A DNA stretch of 64,000 nt. Source: Colwellia sp. C2M11 (GTDB taxonomy: Bacteria > Pseudomonadota > Gammaproteobacteria > Enterobacterales > Alteromonadaceae). Position 1 is the first letter of the stretch; each line of letters starts with the position of its first letter. The stretch is taken from assembly GCF_018860915.1 (NCBI RefSeq), contig NZ_JAHKQD010000044.1:62001-126000 (forward strand), in the 5' to 3' direction. Shown piece by piece: positions 53,332 through 62,736 of this stretch. The notes under the pieces were generated by a model. That model was not told where the DNA came from, made no database searches, and saw only the letters and a program-made list of their open reading frames with translations. The translations under genes were made by a program, and so were the position numbers.

Positions 53332-55428
53332 TTAAGTATCTGTCTTATTTTTATATTCACCGTTAAGGAATAATTTGCCGTCATCAGATATTGAAAAGTA
53401 AGGGCGTTTTCCCTTTTTAGCCCTTTTGATTAATTCAAAATTTGTGAGTTTACTACTTTTGCCTGTGCTATAACCTATTGATTGATAAGACCTGTCTAAT
53501 TCATCACCAAGATCTGTTGCTGTTAGATCAGGTTTGTTTTTTAAAGTGTTTAAGACTTCGTATTCTTTAGGCGGAATTTGAACGTTTCTCTCTATAATCT
53601 CTTTATGCTCATGATTAATTATAGGCCTCAGTAAAACTTCACCTTGGCATTTTTGGCATGGAAAGTTATGTTCTATGAATATTGCTTTCTTTTCAATATC
53701 GTAAACTTCACCACATTTACTACAGATTAATTCTTTAGAACTCTTCATCCAATCTGCAATGACTTTGTTATAGTCAAAAACTCTTTCAATTCTAAACTTT
53801 CGGTCGCTTTTATCATCGAAAATTATATTGTGATCCATGCACAAACCATAATTAAGAGAGAATATACTGATATTTTCGCCATCTTTATCTTTTTGTTGTG
53901 AGTATTTAGTAATGAAAAAATTAAATTCTAATGTTTTTAAAACTTCTTCCATTCCTTCTGAAACGTGTAAATAATTCGAGGGTGCTGTATTTGTCGTATA
54001 TGCTTCAAATATTTTTGCTGGAGATGCACCTATTTGCCTTTTATTTGCGTTTGCTTTTTCAATAATACGCTTTAGTAGTTCGAGTAAGTGATATTGTTCA
54101 AAGGATTCATCATAGCTTTTGTATTCAATATATTCGCTTTTAGTCAAAATGTACTCAATATCATTTTTATAATGTTGTCGTGCGGACTCCTGTATTATTC
54201 TTTTGGTTATTTTTTTCTCTAAACTGTTTGTTTTTTGAAGAGCTATTTCTAATATTTTCCCCATAATTCGAGGCACGTTTGAGCTTACTTGAAATAGTAG
54301 TTTATAAAAATCCCCCATAGAAAAAGAAGACGAAACATCAAAGAATTCCGACAGTTTTTTATTTTTAAAGTAGTAATCAAACCTTGCTTCGATTAATCTT
54401 TTTGTGTATTTAATTGCAGATTCTTCAGCTTTATCTACACTGCCAAGAGAATATAAATCATAATAATCTAGCGGATAGGTCTTTACTTTTTGCCGATCAA
54501 TGGAAGGTAAAAAATCTCTTCCTGGGTACAACGATATTTTGAATTTAAAATATTCATCAGAAAGGTTATTTAATGGACCAACTATAAAGTCTGTAAATAC
54601 CTCCATCGAGTCTTTGTCTATTTCAGACATATCATCAAGGCAAATGAATACGTTATTAATAGGAATGCGTTGTAGAAGGGCTTTTAAGTCATCCATGAAA
54701 CCTATGATGTCGAAAAAGCGGCTTAATACTTTAACCATTTCATTAGAGTCAATATCTTCGCATTGATTTGATTCTGCCATTTGACCAGAAAGGTTAGCTG
54801 AATCATTGGATAATTTGAATCCAATGGTATTATTCTTTGCTGTATTTTGTTTACTCGAAGTTGATTGTGATATTTGTTGTGAAGCAGTTGTGTCTCTATA
54901 AAGAGGCTTCTTAACACTTTCAAACAATTGGTTAAGTTCTAATTCAAATTCTTCTTTAGTAATACCGTTTGAAGAGAAAAAGCTCACCAGTTTGTTTTGA
55001 AAAACGCCTTTTTTGATTTCCTTTTTTAATTCATTGATTATTTTTTCTATAAAAAAAGCATATAAGTTCAACTTTTCTTTACTCTGATTAGAAAGACCAA
55101 TGTCGACATTTTGAATACTTAGATCTGACTTTTTTGTTTGCTCAAAAAGCGCCTTAACATCCACGTATAGAGATAGTTTATCTTTAGTTTTTCTAACTTC
55201 GTGCTGAAACCTGTTAATGATTGTTGATTTACCAGTACCTTTCCGCCCCAATAAAAGGGTTGTGTTGTTTTTCATCATTGATTTTAAAATTAGGTCTTTA
55301 CCTAGTGGATCAACATACAAATCTTCAATGATATTTGCACCAGTTGAGCTTTTTAATTCAGCTCTACGATATTTACTTAATGAATCTGTAAGTTCTAAAA
55401 AAGTATCTGAAAAGGTATTTGATAGCAT
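53332..55428 (-). CDS. Large P-loop ATPase with C-terminal zinc ribbon and winged helix
   Basis: This 698-residue protein has Walker A at residues 61-68 (LLLGRKGTGKSTIINRFQ) and Walker B NNVFICLDDMSEID near residue 265. A helical STAND/KAP-like middle follows, then a four-cysteine zinc ribbon (CSKCGEVYDIE and CQKC, about residues 590-630). A final winged helix reads EYEVLNTLKNKPDLTATDLG onward to a SISDDGKLFL end. It is upstream of and co-oriented with the methyltransferase and endonuclease genes (133 bases apart). The domain set suggests a nucleic-acid-responsive defence ATPase. I know no named family for it with certainty. Confidence 0.72.
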   Translation of the reverse strand: MLSNTFSDTFLELTDSLSKYRRAELKSSTGANIIEDLYVDPLGKDLILKSMMKNNTTLLLGRKGTGKSTIINRFQHEVRKTKDKLSLYVDVKALFEQTKKSDLSIQNVDIGLSNQSKEKLNLYAFFIEKIINELKKEIKKGVFQNKLVSFFSSNGITKEEFELELNQLFESVKKPLYRDTTASQQISQSTSSKQNTAKNNTIGFKLSNDSANLSGQMAESNQCEDIDSNEMVKVLSRFFDIIGFMDDLKALLQRIPINNVFICLDDMSEIDKDSMEVFTDFIVGPLNNLSDEYFKFKISLYPGRDFLPSIDRQKVKTYPLDYYDLYSLGSVDKAEESAIKYTKRLIEARFDYYFKNKKLSEFFDVSSSFSMGDFYKLLFQVSSNVPRIMGKILEIALQKTNSLEKKITKRIIQESARQHYKNDIEYILTKSEYIEYKSYDESFEQYHLLELLKRIIEKANANKRQIGASPAKIFEAYTTNTAPSNYLHVSEGMEEVLKTLEFNFFITKYSQQKDKDGENISIFSLNYGLCMDHNIIFDDKSDRKFRIERVFDYNKVIADWMKSSKELICSKCGEVYDIEKKAIFIEHNFPCQKCQGEVLLRPIINHEHKEIIERNVQIPPKEYEVLNTLKNKPDLTATDLGDELDRSYQSIGYSTGKSSKLTNFELIKRAKKGKRPYFSISDDGKLFLNGEYKNKTDT

Positions 55429-55881
55429 GTTGTTAGTTTTTTGCTGAATAAATTAGTGAATATTTGAATGATGTTGGGGAGAAAATTAAATAATTCAATA
55501 GCTAATAATCTATCTATCCGATTATTTTTAAATCAATAAGTAAATATGAATATTTAAATGGTAAAAATTTAATACCTTATAATCAGTTTAGATAAGGTAA
55601 CTACCGTTGTATTTTATCATTAAATCGAGTTATTACCATATCCGTACTAAACAACTGAACTCTAATAATCGACTTGGTTACGTGGTAGGTGATTGATATT
55701 AGCTTGAAGCATTAATACTTACCCTAGTGAATCAGAGCAAGTGACACTCAATCCGTTGATGTCGTTGGTGAAACAAGGCTTATAAAGCCATAAGCACTAA
55801 ATTTGAAATTAAGATCCTATTTTTAAGCATGAATATTGGTGAAATTTCGATAAATACCTAGATTAAATTTAAGGTATTAAC
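55429..55881. other. Gap upstream of the ATPase gene
   Basis: This 453-base AT-rich region should contain the promoter for the ATPase gene (minus) and that of the small plus-strand gene at 55882. No other structure is seen. Confidence 0.5.
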
Positions 55882-55992
55882 ATGACACTATCTGATATAA
55901 AACCTATTAAACCAACACCACCGAAGAAACCATGTAACCCCAAACAGCCAATTAAAGGTTTAGTTCTTATTGATACAAGAAAAAGCAGATAG
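55882..55992 (+). CDS. Very small proline/lysine-rich protein
   Basis: This is a 36-codon frame starting ATGACACTATCTGATATAAA and encoding MTLSDIKPIKPTPPKKPCNP and a 16-residue end LVLIDTRKSR-like tail. AAGG lies seven bases before the ATG, an ideal position. The product is Pro/Lys-rich and not recognised. It is too short to be sure. Confidence 0.45.
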   Translation: MTLSDIKPIKPTPPKKPCNPKQPIKGLVLIDTRKSR

Positions 55993-56084
55993 TTTTTGTA
56001 TAACTTTTGCTGATTAAGTATTTGACACTGATTAACTAGCAATAAGAAGTTCTTAATAAAACATCTGGTATTTCTGTTTTTGAT

Positions 56085-56257
56085 TTAATTAAATTGGAGG
56101 CTTACTTTACGACCATCGAATAAAATATTTAGGTAACCTTCTTCATTTAAAATTGCAGTTAGGTGGCTACCGTATTTAGGAGAAATAAATTTATCTAAAT
56201 GTTTTTTCCATAATCTCTCATGAAATAACCCAATCCACTTTTAGGTGGTTCTGTCAT
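56085..56257 (-). pseudogene. Frameshifted small gene
   Basis: It starts with MTEPPKSGLGYF in ATGA overlap with the gene at 56254-56424. It then meets a stop unless one base is shifted near 56216. In the next frame it continues RLWKKHLDKFISPKYGSHLT and ends FDGRKVSLQFN. The total of 173 bases is not a multiple of three. The two parts would join to one protein of about 57 residues. Family unknown; presumably a decayed accessory gene. Confidence 0.6.
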
Positions 56258-56424
56258 GTTAAACCACCAATAGCTAGCTGACCTTTAAAATGTGTTAGCA
56301 CAGCATTAACCAATTCGCTTGGTAAGAAAAACTCATTATCCGTAATTTTTAGTTTAAAGCCTTTTTCGATATTACCTTGATAACTAAACTCAGATCTGCC
56401 ACTAGGTGTTTTAATACTTTTCAT
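56254..56424 (-). CDS. Small protein of unknown function
   Basis: This 56-residue protein begins MKSIKTPSGRSEFSYQGNIE and continues KGFKLKITDNEFFLPSELVN, ending in AVLTHFKGQLAIGGLT. GGGGG lies five to ten bases before the ATG, a strong ribosome site. The stop overlaps the start of the frameshifted gene by four bases (ATGA), so the two formed an operon. This kind of small gene pair is typical of phage-like or integrative elements. Confidence 0.6.
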   Translation of the reverse strand: MKSIKTPSGRSEFSYQGNIEKGFKLKITDNEFFLPSELVNAVLTHFKGQLAIGGLT

Positions 56425-56579
56425 ATATCCCCCGATAAGTAAAACAGGAGATTAACAAATACTTTTATATTAAGCAGTTAGTTAATGAAAATATATTCGT
56501 TAATTGAGCGTGTAAAATATTATAACTCTTTGGTTAAACGTTGGCTTTTAATCTAATTGGATAGACAGTATACATATAA

Positions 56580-56738
56580 CATTTAGATGCTGATATAGAT
56601 ATTAAAAATCAACATGAAGTTGATGAATACACTGGTTTATTACTTGAAAATATTGCAGGTTGTGAGTGCTTATTGGATCAGAATACTCCATACATGAGTA
56701 TTTCAGTATTTTTATTAAACAGAGATATAATACTTTAA
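56580..56738 (+). pseudogene. Open stretch without start codon
   Basis: A frame of 52 codons from after a stop at 56577 reads HLDADIDIKNQHEVDEYTGL and on to VFLLNRDIIL, with protein-like composition. There is no ATG, GTG or TTG near its beginning. It is probably a remnant of a longer gene. Low certainty. Confidence 0.3.
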
Positions 56739-56802
56739 GTTATTCTAATTAAATGAAGATAGTCGAGTATGTTAGGTATGATTTTCATAAATACTGCTAT
56801 TA

Positions 56803-56895
56803 CTAACCTCTAACAGCTCTATCAAAACACTGATAACCAATCACAACATGATCTAATACTTCAATATCAAAGCGTTTAGCTACTTCCTTGAGGTC
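56803..56895 (-). pseudogene. radC-type (JAB domain) C-terminal remnant
   Basis: The reverse strand encodes RDLKEVAKRFDIEVLDHVVI followed by GYQCFDRAVRG and a stop. The VLDHVVIG segment and its position 15-20 residues before the end match the C terminus of RadC/YeeS proteins, which are common in genomic islands. A stop precedes it upstream, and no other RadC sequence remains. Confidence 0.6.
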
Positions 56896-57170
56896 TCTTC
56901 ACAGAATTATTTCTGTTGAATCAGTATATTAAAGTTTTAGCTAATATAATTATTAAAAACTGTCTGTTGTGTCTGCTTTTAATCTTAACAAGGCTCTTTC
57001 ATAATAAAGTTAATAAAAGTTAATATTTTTAACTATTGTCCTTTATTAACTTTGTGGTTTGATATAAGATTCATAATGTCATTTATATCTGACACAAGTT
57101 AACACCTTACAGTCAATGTGACTGCCTCCTATTTTTAATTAAATTAATTTATAGGAAATAGTAGAACGTT
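56896..57170. other. Gap without genes
   Basis: 275 bases, AT-rich, with 'ttaataaaagttaatatttttaac' type repeats. Nothing functional is recognised apart from the likely promoter of the 57171 gene. Confidence 0.4.
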
Positions 57171-57398
57171 ATGAATTTAAATTACCGTTTACTGGCAGTC
57201 AAAGAAGCTGTGGAAGTTTTAGAGAAAGCGTTAGAAGCAAGTAAAAAACATAATGATGAAGAGCTAATGATGGAAATAGAACAATCTATCAAGGAGCTAA
57301 AATTATTTATGTCTTCACAAAACAAGCAAGAGTCTAGCAAATTGCTAACTCGTGCTTTTCATCTAATTAAGATATTGTATTTTATGTTTGGTGAATAG
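57171..57398 (+). CDS. Small helical protein of unknown function
   Basis: This 75-residue protein is almost entirely helical with a heptad-like pattern: LLAVKEAVEVLEKALEASKK, EELMMEIEQSIKELKLFM and LLTRAFHLIKILYFMFGE. AGGAAAT lies ten bases before the ATG. It could be a DNA-binding or regulatory helper in the island. Not recognised. Confidence 0.5.
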   Translation: MNLNYRLLAVKEAVEVLEKALEASKKHNDEELMMEIEQSIKELKLFMSSQNKQESSKLLTRAFHLIKILYFMFGE

Positions 57399-57820
57399 TT
57401 TTACACAGCCGCTTCAATGAAGGATAGACAATCTTTTAAGACTTTTCTCTCTCAACTAAGGAGGTGTAATAGCAAAAATAAGTGCTAACAGTCACTATAT
57501 AACTGTATGGAATTCAACAATGCTTGAATGTGCTCATAATCGAAAAACCAAAATATTAACAGGATGTCTATATAGTAGAATTTTTCTTTTGAAACCTATG
57601 AACAGCATAGTACTCAAAGGGATTAAGTGCTGAACGCATTTGATCAAGTCACAAAATGATTGGAGATGTATATGATACTAATTAAAACTCATATGTAATT
57701 CCATTGACCGTGTGTTCAGGAGAGTGGTCACTTTCCTGTCAAAAAATTCGCAAAAACTGACTAACTTGCAATTTTTGGGTGTTAATTTAAGAAACGATTA
57801 ACTTCTAAGTCTAGGTGAAA
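57399..57820. other. Gap without genes
   Basis: In this 422-base gap a strong Shine-Dalgarno-like string (aaggaggtg) occurs near 57460 but is not followed by a start codon. This may mark a lost gene start. No other structure is convincing. Confidence 0.4.
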
Positions 57821-58120
57821 ATGCTCGATTCCAAACATGAATTCTCAATAGTAATTGATACATTACGAGATGCAGTAGATGAAATACTTGAGAGGCAAGT
57901 ATTCTGTGATGTTTTTGGACGATCGTTATTTTTTATAGATGACTTGAAGCCCTTACCTAAAATAAAGGTGAAGGTGGCAATAAGTAAGAGCAAAGCCGAA
58001 AAAATCGTTGAGTCAAGATATAAACAGATTAAACTAAACTTAGAAAATAGGTCAGAGCCTTTTTTAAGTAATGCTCTTCAATGGGCTGAAACTGCTCATT
58101 ACAAATCAAGACTGATGTGA
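57821..58120 (+). CDS. Small protein of unknown function, operon with XRE regulator
   Basis: This 99-residue protein starts MLDSKHEFSIVIDTLRDAVD and has a helical C-terminal half rich in charged residues (SKSKAEKIVESRYKQIKLNL). The ATG at 57821 is preferred over GTG at 57815 because AGGTG directly before it can act as the ribosome site. It is 43 bases upstream of the XRE regulator on the same strand. Not recognised. Confidence 0.55.
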   Translation: MLDSKHEFSIVIDTLRDAVDEILERQVFCDVFGRSLFFIDDLKPLPKIKVKVAISKSKAEKIVESRYKQIKLNLENRSEPFLSNALQWAETAHYKSRLM

Positions 58121-58163
58121 TTTTATTGTTGTTGTAGCAATTTTAATTAAATCAGGAAATCAC

Positions 58164-58472
58164 ATGTCAAAAAAACAACTTAATTTTTCAGGCTATAAAA
58201 TAAAAGGCCTTAGATTAACCAAGCAACTTAGTCCTATTGATGTTGCTAAAGAACTAGATATTACACCTACTTACCTTTCTTTAATTGAGAATGGTAAGAA
58301 AAAACCTTCCATGAAGGTGATTACCAAGGCCGCAAAACTATTTAACATAGAAGAAGACTCTTTTATTGATAACAATGATTTAATCGATGAATTAAAGGCA
58401 CTAACAGAAGAAAAAGATTTGGCTGATATTATTCATGCGTTTGAAAGCATAATGCATGGGAAACTAAAATAA
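58164..58472 (+). CDS. XRE-family helix-turn-helix regulator
   Basis: This 102-residue protein has an N-terminal Cro/CI-type helix-turn-helix (GLRLTKQLSPIDVAKELDIT, then TYLSLIENGKKKPSMKVITK) and a short acidic C-terminal part. AGGAAAT precedes the start. It may control the small upstream gene and perhaps the restriction-modification unit. It is the last protein gene of the island before the tRNA genes. Confidence 0.85.
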   Translation: MSKKQLNFSGYKIKGLRLTKQLSPIDVAKELDITPTYLSLIENGKKKPSMKVITKAAKLFNIEEDSFIDNNDLIDELKALTEEKDLADIIHAFESIMHGKLK

Positions 58473-58972
58473 TTTAAGAAGTAGAAGAACCAGACAATAC
58501 TTTACATAACTTACTTTATATAAAATTAACTAATTATTAATACACAAAACCAGTTTGATAATAATTCATCTGTTTTATCTGCTATTAACTGGTAAAGTTA
58601 AATCAACAATAACTCAAACCAACGGATATCACTGGTGCTAATACCCAGTTCGGATATTTACACCATCAACTAATTTACCCTAATAAAATTCACCCGCAGT
58701 TTTAGTGAGTTGTATACCAACCTATATACCCTAAGCAACGGATCAAATCCTTTTTTCACCGTAGAAATCACTTAATAAACTTTTTTATTCTGATGGAATT
58801 ACCCTAATATCCAATGTGCCCTAATTGAGTTTATTCAAAACAGGGTGTATTTTGTGCCTATTGATATCACGAAATAAATAATAAACTGACGTGTACACCA
58901 CTAATAGTGCAGGGTAGATAAAATATTGGTGTAAGTGAAAATTGATTTAGAATTTAACCAATCGCTAGATAC
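58473..58972. other. Gap before the tRNA-Thr genes
   Basis: These 500 bases show no reading frame with a start, no repeat shared with the rest of the window and no clear hairpin until the tRNA terminator at 58973. It may hold decayed island sequence or an attachment region. Confidence 0.45.
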
Positions 58973-59000
58973 AAAAAAGCCCTAACCGAAGTTAGGGCTT
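58973..59000 (-). terminator. Rho-independent terminator of tRNA-Thr gene 1
   Basis: A perfect 10-base stem AAGCCCTAAC/GTTAGGGCTT with a four-base loop and a T tract on the minus strand, eight bases after the tRNA 3' end. Confidence 0.88.
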
Positions 59001-59007
59001 GAATGAA

Positions 59008-59083
<76 letters not shown>

Positions 59084-59214
59084 ACACGAAAACGTGTGCG
59101 ATAATTATAGTCTATTGAACTAATTATCTTGGCACCGAACCAATATTAAACTAATTGGTTCTACTAAAAATTAAACTTCGATGATTATAAATCAACGAAT
59201 TTGTATTGCTAAAT

Positions 59215-59244
59215 AAAAAAGCCTCAACATATATGCTGAGGCTT
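59215..59244 (-). terminator. Rho-independent terminator of tRNA-Thr gene 2
   Basis: Hairpin AAGCCTCA..TGAGGCTT with internal CAT/ATG pairing and a T tract on the minus strand, ten bases after the tRNA 3' end. It is related to the terminator at 50637-50666. Confidence 0.85.
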
Positions 59245-59253
59245 TGTTATAAA

Positions 59254-59329
<76 letters not shown>

Positions 59330-59431
59330 ACACAAAGCTGTGTGCAGTATTACTAATTTACAAAGATAATACTTTGGCACCGAAATAATACTTTTTATTA
59401 TTAATTAATAAATGAGCACCATTTCTGTAAA

Positions 59432-59507
59432 TGGTGCCCCGACCCGGATTTGAACCAGGGACACGAGGATTTTCAATCCTCTGCTCTACCAACTGAGCTA
59501 TCGGGGC
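59432..59507 (-). tRNA. tRNA-Phe (anticodon GAA)
   Basis: This 76-base gene with CCA starts GCCCCGATAGCTCAGTTGG. Its anticodon arm GGATTGAAAATCC contains GAA, and its T arm is CTGGTTCAAATCC. The acceptor stem GCCCCGA/TCGGGGC is perfect. It is first in the Phe-Thr-Thr tRNA order on this strand. Confidence 0.96.
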
Positions 59508-59835
59508 ATTGCTTTTCGAAGTGTTTTCGTTACCTCGTTAAGACGAGCGCTATTAGACTGTTTTTCTCTTTGTTCGTCAACTGTTTTTTTATAAGTTTTT
59601 CATTAAAAAGGTTTGTTTGCTGTTTTTTTGCGCTTACTGCTGTTTATTTAACTATTACAGTGGCTTTTTAATAATAACTTGCCTGCTAAAATGAATATGG
59701 TAATGAATTTATTAAGTGAAGCGCCATATATATTTTCTAGCTAAAAATATTAATTAGGCTTCATTTTCATCATTACCAATAACTTTTAACTTTGTTTATT
59801 GGCGATAATATAATGACGATACGAAAAAATATGGG
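59508..59835. other. Gap between tRNA-Phe and yggX
   Basis: 328 bases holding the tRNA-Phe promoter on the minus strand. No gene, and no hairpin beyond weak ones, is seen. Confidence 0.5.
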
Positions 59836-60111
59836 TTATTTTGATGAAGGAGGAACATAACCTTCGATGTCTGGCTCTATACCGTCAAATAGATAAGCAA
59901 CCATAGCGCTTTCTAAAAACTTGCGATCGTCAGCATTCATCATATTCATTTTCTTTTCATTAATCAGCATTGTTTGCTTCTTTTGCCAATGTCCCCAAGC
60001 TTCTTTAGAGATATTATCAAAAATACGTTTACCCACTTCACCTGGGTATAGTTGAAATCCAAGACCTTCTGCGTCTTTTTTTAGGTTCTGACAAAAAACT
60101 GTGCGGCTCAT
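59836..60111 (-). CDS. yggX: Fe(2+)-trafficking/oxidative damage protection protein YggX
   Basis: This 91-residue cytosolic protein has the YggX hallmarks: [20 protein letters not shown] with the reactive Cys7, [20 protein letters not shown] and a C-terminal [20 protein letters not shown]. It protects Fe-S clusters from superoxide and participates in iron movement. Its place 62 bases after mutY is conserved in gammaproteobacteria and fits protection of the MutY cluster. Confidence 0.96.
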   Translation of the reverse strand: MSRTVFCQNLKKDAEGLGFQLYPGEVGKRIFDNISKEAWGHWQKKQTMLINEKKMNMMNADDRKFLESAMVAYLFDGIEPDIEGYVPPSSK

Positions 60112-60173
60112 AATTCTCTCTTGTTAGTTATAAGGTTTTCGTGACGTTTATTATTGGCATTATCTAGACAGTG

Positions 60174-61352
60174 CTAGTTATTTTGAAGTAAGCCAATAAG
60201 TTTTTTTGTTGATGCAGCTAAACCTACGCTAGCTTCGCTGTGTAAATCATACCATTTTTGTTTTCTAGGTTCGCTAACTTCTTGAGTATTAATTTCCTGA
60301 TTACTGCACTGAGAATGTGAATTGGACGTTACTTGAATACAGTCAATTATAATAGGAGAAATATCCAGATGGAAATGACTAAAGGTATGTCTAAAGGTGA
60401 CTAATTCTTGCCATGAATTTTCTGCGGTTGTGGCCTGTAAGCCTAATGATTGCAATAAACTATTAATATCATCTTTGTCACTTACTTCATAAAAACACCA
60501 TAAACCTCCCCAAATACCTGCTGGAGGGCGTTTTTCCATTAATACACTATCGCTTGTTGGCGTTGTTATTCTAGGAATAACCATAATGGTATTTTTTTCA
60601 GGAATTTTTTTCTTAGGTTTTTTTTGAGGAAATTCAGCTTGTAGATTACTAGCCATTGCTAAGCAACTTGTTTGTACTGGGCATACTTCACATGTTGGCT
60701 TACTTCGAGTACACACAGTTGCACCTAAATCCATCATGGCTTGGGTATAAAAACCAGTATCGGTAGTAGGTGTTAAAATTTCACTTAATTGCCATAGTGC
60801 TTTGTCAAATTTAGCTAAGCCATTATGGCCTTCTACTAAATAATTTCTAGCTAATACACGCTTTACATTACCATCAAGAATAGGGTGGTATTGATTTAAC
60901 GATAAACTTAGAATTGCACCAGCAGTTGAGCGTCCTATACCTGGTAGTGCAATTACCTGTTCAATATTTTCAGGAAAAATACCTTTATGCTCACTTACAA
61001 TGAGCTTAGCTGCTTTGTGTAAATTACGTGCTCTGGCGTAATAGCCCAAACCTGTCCAATGGTGTAGTACATTGTCTTCATCTGCATTAGCCAAGCTAGT
61101 TATGGTGGGAAAGCTCTCCATAAAACGTTGGTAATATGGAATAACCGTTGCTACTTGGGTTTGCTGAAGCATTATTTCAGACACCCAAACACTGTATGGC
61201 GTTTTATTTTGCTGCCACGGTAAGTGTTTTCTGCCTTGATGGTGATACCAAGTAACTACTTGAGCTGCAAACTGCTTAGCAGATGCTGTGGATATATTTA
61301 CATCTTTTTTTAAGGGAGTGGAAATTGGAGTATTGATGGTAATAAACTTCAC
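60174..61352 (-). CDS. mutY: Adenine DNA glycosylase MutY
   Basis: This 392-residue base-excision enzyme removes adenine opposite 8-oxoguanine. Landmarks: [35 protein letters not shown], the helix-hairpin-helix [30 protein letters not shown] with the catalytic Asp, and the Fe-S cluster cysteines [23 protein letters not shown]-like C-terminal domain reads the oxidised base. It has about 20 more N-terminal residues than E. coli MutY with no better internal start. It is divergent from yggL. Confidence 0.95.
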   Translation of the reverse strand: MKFITINTPISTPLKKDVNISTASAKQFAAQVVTWYHHQGRKHLPWQQNKTPYSVWVSEIMLQQTQVATVIPYYQRFMESFPTITSLANADEDNVLHHWTGLGYYARARNLHKAAKLIVSEHKGIFPENIEQVIALPGIGRSTAGAILSLSLNQYHPILDGNVKRVLARNYLVEGHNGLAKFDKALWQLSEILTPTTDTGFYTQAMMDLGATVCTRSKPTCEVCPVQTSCLAMASNLQAEFPQKKPKKKIPEKNTIMVIPRITTPTSDSVLMEKRPPAGIWGGLWCFYEVSDKDDINSLLQSLGLQATTAENSWQELVTFRHTFSHFHLDISPIIIDCIQVTSNSHSQCSNQEINTQEVSEPRKQKWYDLHSEASVGLAASTKKLIGLLQNN

Positions 61353-61510
61353 TTTTAAGTATGTAAGCGCAGTGTAACTAATTATTTTGATTGACTCAAA
61401 AGAGTTTGTTTTTAAAGAAAGTGATAGTTGAATAAATTAGTTTTATTGCTTGGGATGAAGTCTGTATAATAGCGGTAATTATTTTTAGTAACTATTATTA
61501 AGGCTATGCC

Positions 61511-61849
61511 ATGAAAGTTGATGCAAAGAACCGAAGTCAGCGTATACGTAAAAAATTAAGAGTTGATGAGTTTAAAGAATTAGGTTTTGACGTTGCTTGG
61601 AAACTAAATGAAGGCATAACTAGCGATGAACTTGATGCATTTATTGATAAATTCTTTAGTGAAGTGATTCAACCGAACGGATTAGGTTTTGGTGGTGAAG
61701 GTGATACGTTGTGGCATGGTTTAATTTGCACACAAAAACTAGGTTCATGTACAAATGAACATAGAGCTGCGGTTGAAAAATGGTTAACCGATAACGGTGC
61801 TACTGCAGTAGCAGTGAGTGAACTTTACGATGTATGGTGGGCTGAATAG
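61511..61849 (+). CDS. yggL: YggL-family ribosome-binding protein (DUF469)
   Basis: This 112-residue protein opens SQRIRKKLRVDEFKELGFDV and continues with GFGGEGDTLWHGLICTQKLG, both typical of YggL (DUF469). E. coli YggL binds the 50S subunit. The mutY, trmB, yggL, yggX neighbourhood is conserved in gammaproteobacteria; here yggL precedes trmB by 140 bases on the same strand. Confidence 0.93.
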   Translation: MKVDAKNRSQRIRKKLRVDEFKELGFDVAWKLNEGITSDELDAFIDKFFSEVIQPNGLGFGGEGDTLWHGLICTQKLGSCTNEHRAAVEKWLTDNGATAVAVSELYDVWWAE

Positions 61850-61989
61850 CCTAAAGTTATTTAAAAACATTTTTACATGGTGCAATAAGTGGCAAATATG
61901 CTTAATACTTAGCTTGAAATGTTTTATTTACTCCTTGATGCTAGAGATGCCAGCGTTTATTGCTTTAAATCAAATAGAAAGATAGAAAA

Positions 61990-62727
61990 ATGACTGAAAA
62001 AGAAAATGAAAACCGCATTCACAAAACGATAGAGGAAGCGGAAAAAGAAGGTAAGTACATTCGTAAAGTACGTAGCTTTGTTAAGCGTGAAGGTCGTTTA
62101 ACTAAAGGGCAAGAACGTGCTTTAAATGACCATTGGCAAACTATGGGGTTAAATCACAGTGATGGTTTAATTGATGTAGAGGCATTATTTGGCAATGATA
62201 ATCCTGTCGTTTTAGAAATTGGTTTTGGCATGGGAAAATCATTAGTTGAAATGGCTAAGGCAGCACCAGAATTAAACTTTATTGGTGTTGAGGTACATAA
62301 ACCTGGTGTAGGGGCTTGTATTTCTTTAGCAGCTGAAGAAGGGGTTGAAAACTTAAAAGTATATGAGCATGATGCCATTGAGATTTTAGCTGATTGTATT
62401 CCTGATAATAGCCTGACTACAGTACAGTTATTTTTTCCTGATCCTTGGCATAAAAAGAAACATCATAAACGCCGTATTGTACAAGCTGATTTTGTTGAAG
62501 CTATTCGTAAAAAGCTAAAAGTTGGTGGGGTTTTCCATATGGCGACAGACTGGGAGAATTATGCAGAGTGTATGCTTGAAGATATGCAAAATTCACAAGG
62601 CTATAAGAACTTATCTGATACTAATGATTATGTTCCACGTCCAGACTCAAGACCACTAACTAAATTTGAAAGCCGTGGTCACCGTTTAGGTCATGGTGTT
62701 TGGGATATTCAATTTTCTAAAATGTAG
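61990..62727 (+). CDS. trmB: tRNA (guanine(46)-N7)-methyltransferase
   Basis: This 245-residue SAM-dependent enzyme makes m7G46 in tRNA variable loops. Motifs: [33 protein letters not shown] (SAM site), [35 protein letters not shown] and [14 protein letters not shown]. Length is standard. A GATAGAAAA stretch precedes the ATG. It is followed by the convergent DUF2489 gene at a long dyad. Confidence 0.96.
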   Translation: MTEKENENRIHKTIEEAEKEGKYIRKVRSFVKREGRLTKGQERALNDHWQTMGLNHSDGLIDVEALFGNDNPVVLEIGFGMGKSLVEMAKAAPELNFIGVEVHKPGVGACISLAAEEGVENLKVYEHDAIEILADCIPDNSLTTVQLFFPDPWHKKKHHKRRIVQADFVEAIRKKLKVGGVFHMATDWENYAECMLEDMQNSQGYKNLSDTNDYVPRPDSRPLTKFESRGHRLGHGVWDIQFSKM

Positions 62728-62736
62728 TGTTTCTAT

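Noticed and set aside
56803-56895. Complete radC gene
   Set aside because: Only the last 31 residues remain, with a stop directly upstream.
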